Source: GCA-003244245 sp963823755 (GTDB lineage: Bacteria; Actinomycetota; Actinomycetes; Mycobacteriales; Pseudonocardiaceae). Taken from it: 64,000 nucleotides of DNA. How positions within the stretch are numbered: position 1 is the first letter of the stretch; each line of letters opens with the position of its first letter. Below the pieces are notes generated by a model, which saw nothing but the letters and a program-made list of their open reading frames with translations, did not search any database and was not told where the DNA came from. Shown here piece by piece: positions 62,160-64,000 of this stretch. The stretch covers positions 463,663 to 527,662 of the forward strand of contig CAWGMP010000005.1 of the NCBI GenBank assembly GCA_963823755.1, in the 5' to 3' direction. A program made the position numbers and the translations under genes.

Positions 62160-62210
62160 CCTGATTCAATCATGATTAGGGTTACCCACATATGTCGGCA
62201 GATACACACT

Positions 62211-62420
62211 ATGCCAAGTACGACTCGGCTACGCCCTCGTCCTGTCTAAAGACATCGCCGAAGCCACACGTGTCCTCGGCGACGCCGCCACCCACGCTCA
62301 CCTATACCCACGACTCACAGCAGAACTCCACACCACCCGAGCATTGATGCAACCCTGGGCAGCTACCCATGCTGTGAAAACACTCGATGCCCAACTCGAA
62401 GCGTGCGGACTCTTACCCTT
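62211..62420 (+). pseudogene. Duplicated 3' end of the XRE-TPR gene
   Basis: The frame reads AKYDSATPSSCLKTSPKPHV in one register and QVRLGYALVLSKDIAEATRV, LGDAATHAHLYPRLTAELHT and TRALMQPWAATHAVKTLDAQ in the true one, closely matching the last 66 residues of the regulator encoded at 52397-53899. DNA similarity to 53678-53880 is high and in the same direction. No start or HTH is present. Confidence 0.8.
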
Positions 62421-62546
62421 GCGTTCGGCCACAATATCGAAGACCGCAGACCAAAGGTGATCAGCACGCAAGGCAAGTAGTCCAAACGCCGATCCGCGCG
62501 GCGCATGTCACCTGGTCGAGACTCGAACAGCGATACTGCACGGGCC

Positions 62547-63995
62547 TTAGTGGTCATGCTCGGTTGCGGTATGCGCGCTTCTCATGTAGTTAATTTCAAA
62601 GCAGGACCCGTCTTTCCGATGCGGAACACGTGTCGCTTTCCATCGCGAGGGCCAGAGATCGTTGACTGTATCGAGTGCAACGTCGCTAATAAGTGCATCA
62701 TTAAAATCTGCACCTGCGGCGAACGTCGCATGCTCAGTTTGAAGTTCTCTGTATAGATGCGAACCGGACAGATCTAACATCGCATCGAAACGTGACTTAT
62801 CCAGGATCAGATGATTCTCAAACATGCATCGATTGAAGTAAGCTACGGCCTTGACTTGTGCGCCCGCAAAGCAGGCTACTTTCGCAAACTCTGCATCGGT
62901 AAACCAAGCGCCGTTAAATTCAACCCCGCCAAAAAAAGCACCGCTTAAGAATTTGCCGTGAGCAAAATTTGCGAGATCAAGAAACCGCGCGTTCGAGAAC
63001 ACGCAGTCGCTAACGAACTCGCACTGTATGATGTGAACACGACCCTTGAAATACGAATCGTTGAAGTGTGCGGGACCCACCCATCGAATATCGTCGAAAA
63101 ACACCATCGCCGCGTGAAATCTTGCATCAATGAAGTCGGCTGTACCATGGAATTCAGCCTTACTGAAGACTGCATCGTCGTCAAAAGTGGCATTCGTGAA
63201 CCAACAGTCTCCCAAAAAGTGGGCCGCCTTGAAAGTCGCATCGCCAACAAAGCTTACACGTATAAATGCCACCTTCTCTTCGAATCGCGCGCTACTGAAA
63301 TTAGTCATTTCCATAAAAACTGAACCAAAGAAGGTTGCGTCCTCCGTGAACAGTGCACCTTCGAATGACGCGTTGCGAGTGACACGAAGGCTGTCGAAGT
63401 TGGACCGCCCGAAGAGATGACAGTCTGCCATATCTAACGAGCGAACCTGACGGTTGGATAAATCAACATCCTTGAGGTATGCACCGCGCAGATTCAGATC
63501 AATATCAGCCCATGCCTCTTGTCTCCCCCTAGCATCATTGTATCGCAGGTTGCCAAACAGTACCTCTTGAACCGTAAGGCGAACGTGTCGCTCTTTGTCC
63601 CCATCGTCGGCGTCATGGTTCGCACTACTGATAGTCAATTTTATGCGAAGATAAGCACAGAGCACGTTGACGATTGATTGCCGTATCCCTGTATGCTGCC
63701 TAGCGAGACGTTCTAAAGCGTACACGCCGCCAAGCCTGACTGCCACGTTCCCGGACCCAAGCTGATCTATCGCTTTCGCGTATAGATCGGTTGCTCGCCG
63801 CTCAAGGGCATCGTCCTCAGTATGCGCCTGGCTTCGCTCACCGAGCCATTGCCTGCGTGCAGCCAGAAGCAGTGTTACCGCCCCTCCTACTCCAATCCCG
63901 ATCGTTACGCCGGTCCGGATGGCATCTATGCGTAAGCCCGGCCTTTGAGTGACACTGGCAAGGGATGCCTCATCAAGCAAGAAATCGACGGCCAA
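62547..63995 (-). CDS. Pentapeptide-repeat membrane protein, at the right window edge
   Basis: The frame opens with an ATG at 63995, but the window ends five bases later, so the N-terminus may be longer. A membrane segment (RTGVTIGIGVGGAVTLLLAA) is followed by a helical region common in actinobacterial pentapeptide proteins (LYAKAIDQLGSGNVAVRLGG, then VYALERLARQHTG). About 50 degenerate pentapeptide repeats with Phe in the central position follow (FEGALFTEDATFFGSVFMEM, TNFSSARFEEKVAF). They would form a long right-handed quadrilateral helix facing the cytoplasm or outside. The role is unknown. Confidence 0.8.
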   Translation of the reverse strand: MAVDFLLDEASLASVTQRPGLRIDAIRTGVTIGIGVGGAVTLLLAARRQWLGERSQAHTEDDALERRATDLYAKAIDQLGSGNVAVRLGGVYALERLARQHTGIRQSIVNVLCAYLRIKLTISSANHDADDGDKERHVRLTVQEVLFGNLRYNDARGRQEAWADIDLNLRGAYLKDVDLSNRQVRSLDMADCHLFGRSNFDSLRVTRNASFEGALFTEDATFFGSVFMEMTNFSSARFEEKVAFIRVSFVGDATFKAAHFLGDCWFTNATFDDDAVFSKAEFHGTADFIDARFHAAMVFFDDIRWVGPAHFNDSYFKGRVHIIQCEFVSDCVFSNARFLDLANFAHGKFLSGAFFGGVEFNGAWFTDAEFAKVACFAGAQVKAVAYFNRCMFENHLILDKSRFDAMLDLSGSHLYRELQTEHATFAAGADFNDALISDVALDTVNDLWPSRWKATRVPHRKDGSCFEINYMRSAHTATEHDH

Positions 63996-64000
63996 CCACG

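Noticed and set aside
42378..64000. Third copy of the tRNA-Arg core marking the right end of the recombinase element
   Set aside because: Scanning for parts of the core gave no convincing match, so the right end must lie outside the window or be lost.
1..64000. CRISPR arrays and rRNA genes
   Set aside because: No regularly spaced short repeats with unique spacers and no rRNA sequence were found; the only tandem array is the TPR-coding one.

Overview
The window is high-GC actinobacterial DNA, most likely from a Pseudonocardiales-type organism. The best evidence is a syntenic core block at 5.9-20.1 kb. Read right to left it runs mprA-mprB-pepD-moaB2, a MT0933-type antitoxin-like gene, a SAF-domain gene, the zinc-ribbon chaperone gene ruc behind a CIRCE operator, lysS, 5-formyl-THF cyclo-ligase, galU, glp, rimJ-like GNAT, glpR/sepX and tRNA-Ala(CGC). 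Apart from lysS this is the order known from the Mycobacterium tuberculosis Rv0981-Rv0996 region. GTG starts, DUF397/XRE pairs and replication-relaxation/VirD4-like genes also fit this group. No reading frame in the core block is broken, but an intact IS1634-family element sits between rimJ and glpR.

Layout. 0-5.7 kb: decayed accessory DNA (MazEF-like remnant, small genes, an XRE-TPR regulator plus flavoprotein pair with four frameshifts, an ISL3 transposase relic inside a restriction-endonuclease-like relic). 5.9-20.1 kb: core block (cell division, cofactor, translation and envelope-stress genes). 20.2-34.2 kb: accessory region with a broken glycosyltransferase, a pentapeptide-repeat protein, a complete DarTG toxin-antitoxin pair with an upstream LexA-like box, an XRE regulator divergent from a three-gene operon, HEPN-like and HEPN/Toprim-nuclease proteins, structured inverted repeats, and the 3' half of a tRNA-Tyr gene, which looks like an old attachment scar. 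34.4-38.7 kb: one NLR-like gene (DUF4062, NB-ARC, about ten TPRs) broken by an intact IS3 element with a 3-bp target duplication and by a one-base loss at the P-loop. 39.2-42.4 kb: tRNA-Arg(CCT) and a 43-bp direct repeat of its 3' end, enclosing an AbiEi/AbiEii toxin-antitoxin pair. 42.1-50 kb: the backbone of an integrative element (large serine recombinase, broken resolvase, broken replication-relaxation gene, VirD4/TraG-like ATPase, small proteins, GntR regulator). 50-64 kb: regulators and unknown proteins, including a membrane-anchored HTH protein with an extracellular ricin-type domain, XRE-TPR, LytTR, XRE/DUF397, a coiled-coil KfrA-like protein behind a large palindromic operator, a HEPN protein, an unknown zinc-cluster protein and a second pentapeptide protein at the right edge.

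How the genes work together. MprAB is the two-component envelope-stress system that in mycobacteria controls the neighbouring HtrA-like protease PepD; HrcA would repress ruc through CIRCE; Glp and GlpR form the gephyrin-like divisome pair. The accessory DNA looks like stacked and partly degraded integrative elements carrying several conflict systems: DarTG, AbiE, the NLR-like gene, HEPN and PD-(D/E)XK nucleases and a MazEF remnant. More than ten frame disruptions lie in the accessory parts and none in the core block, which favours real decay over sequencing error. All functions are read from sequence motifs and remembered family features; no database search was run.
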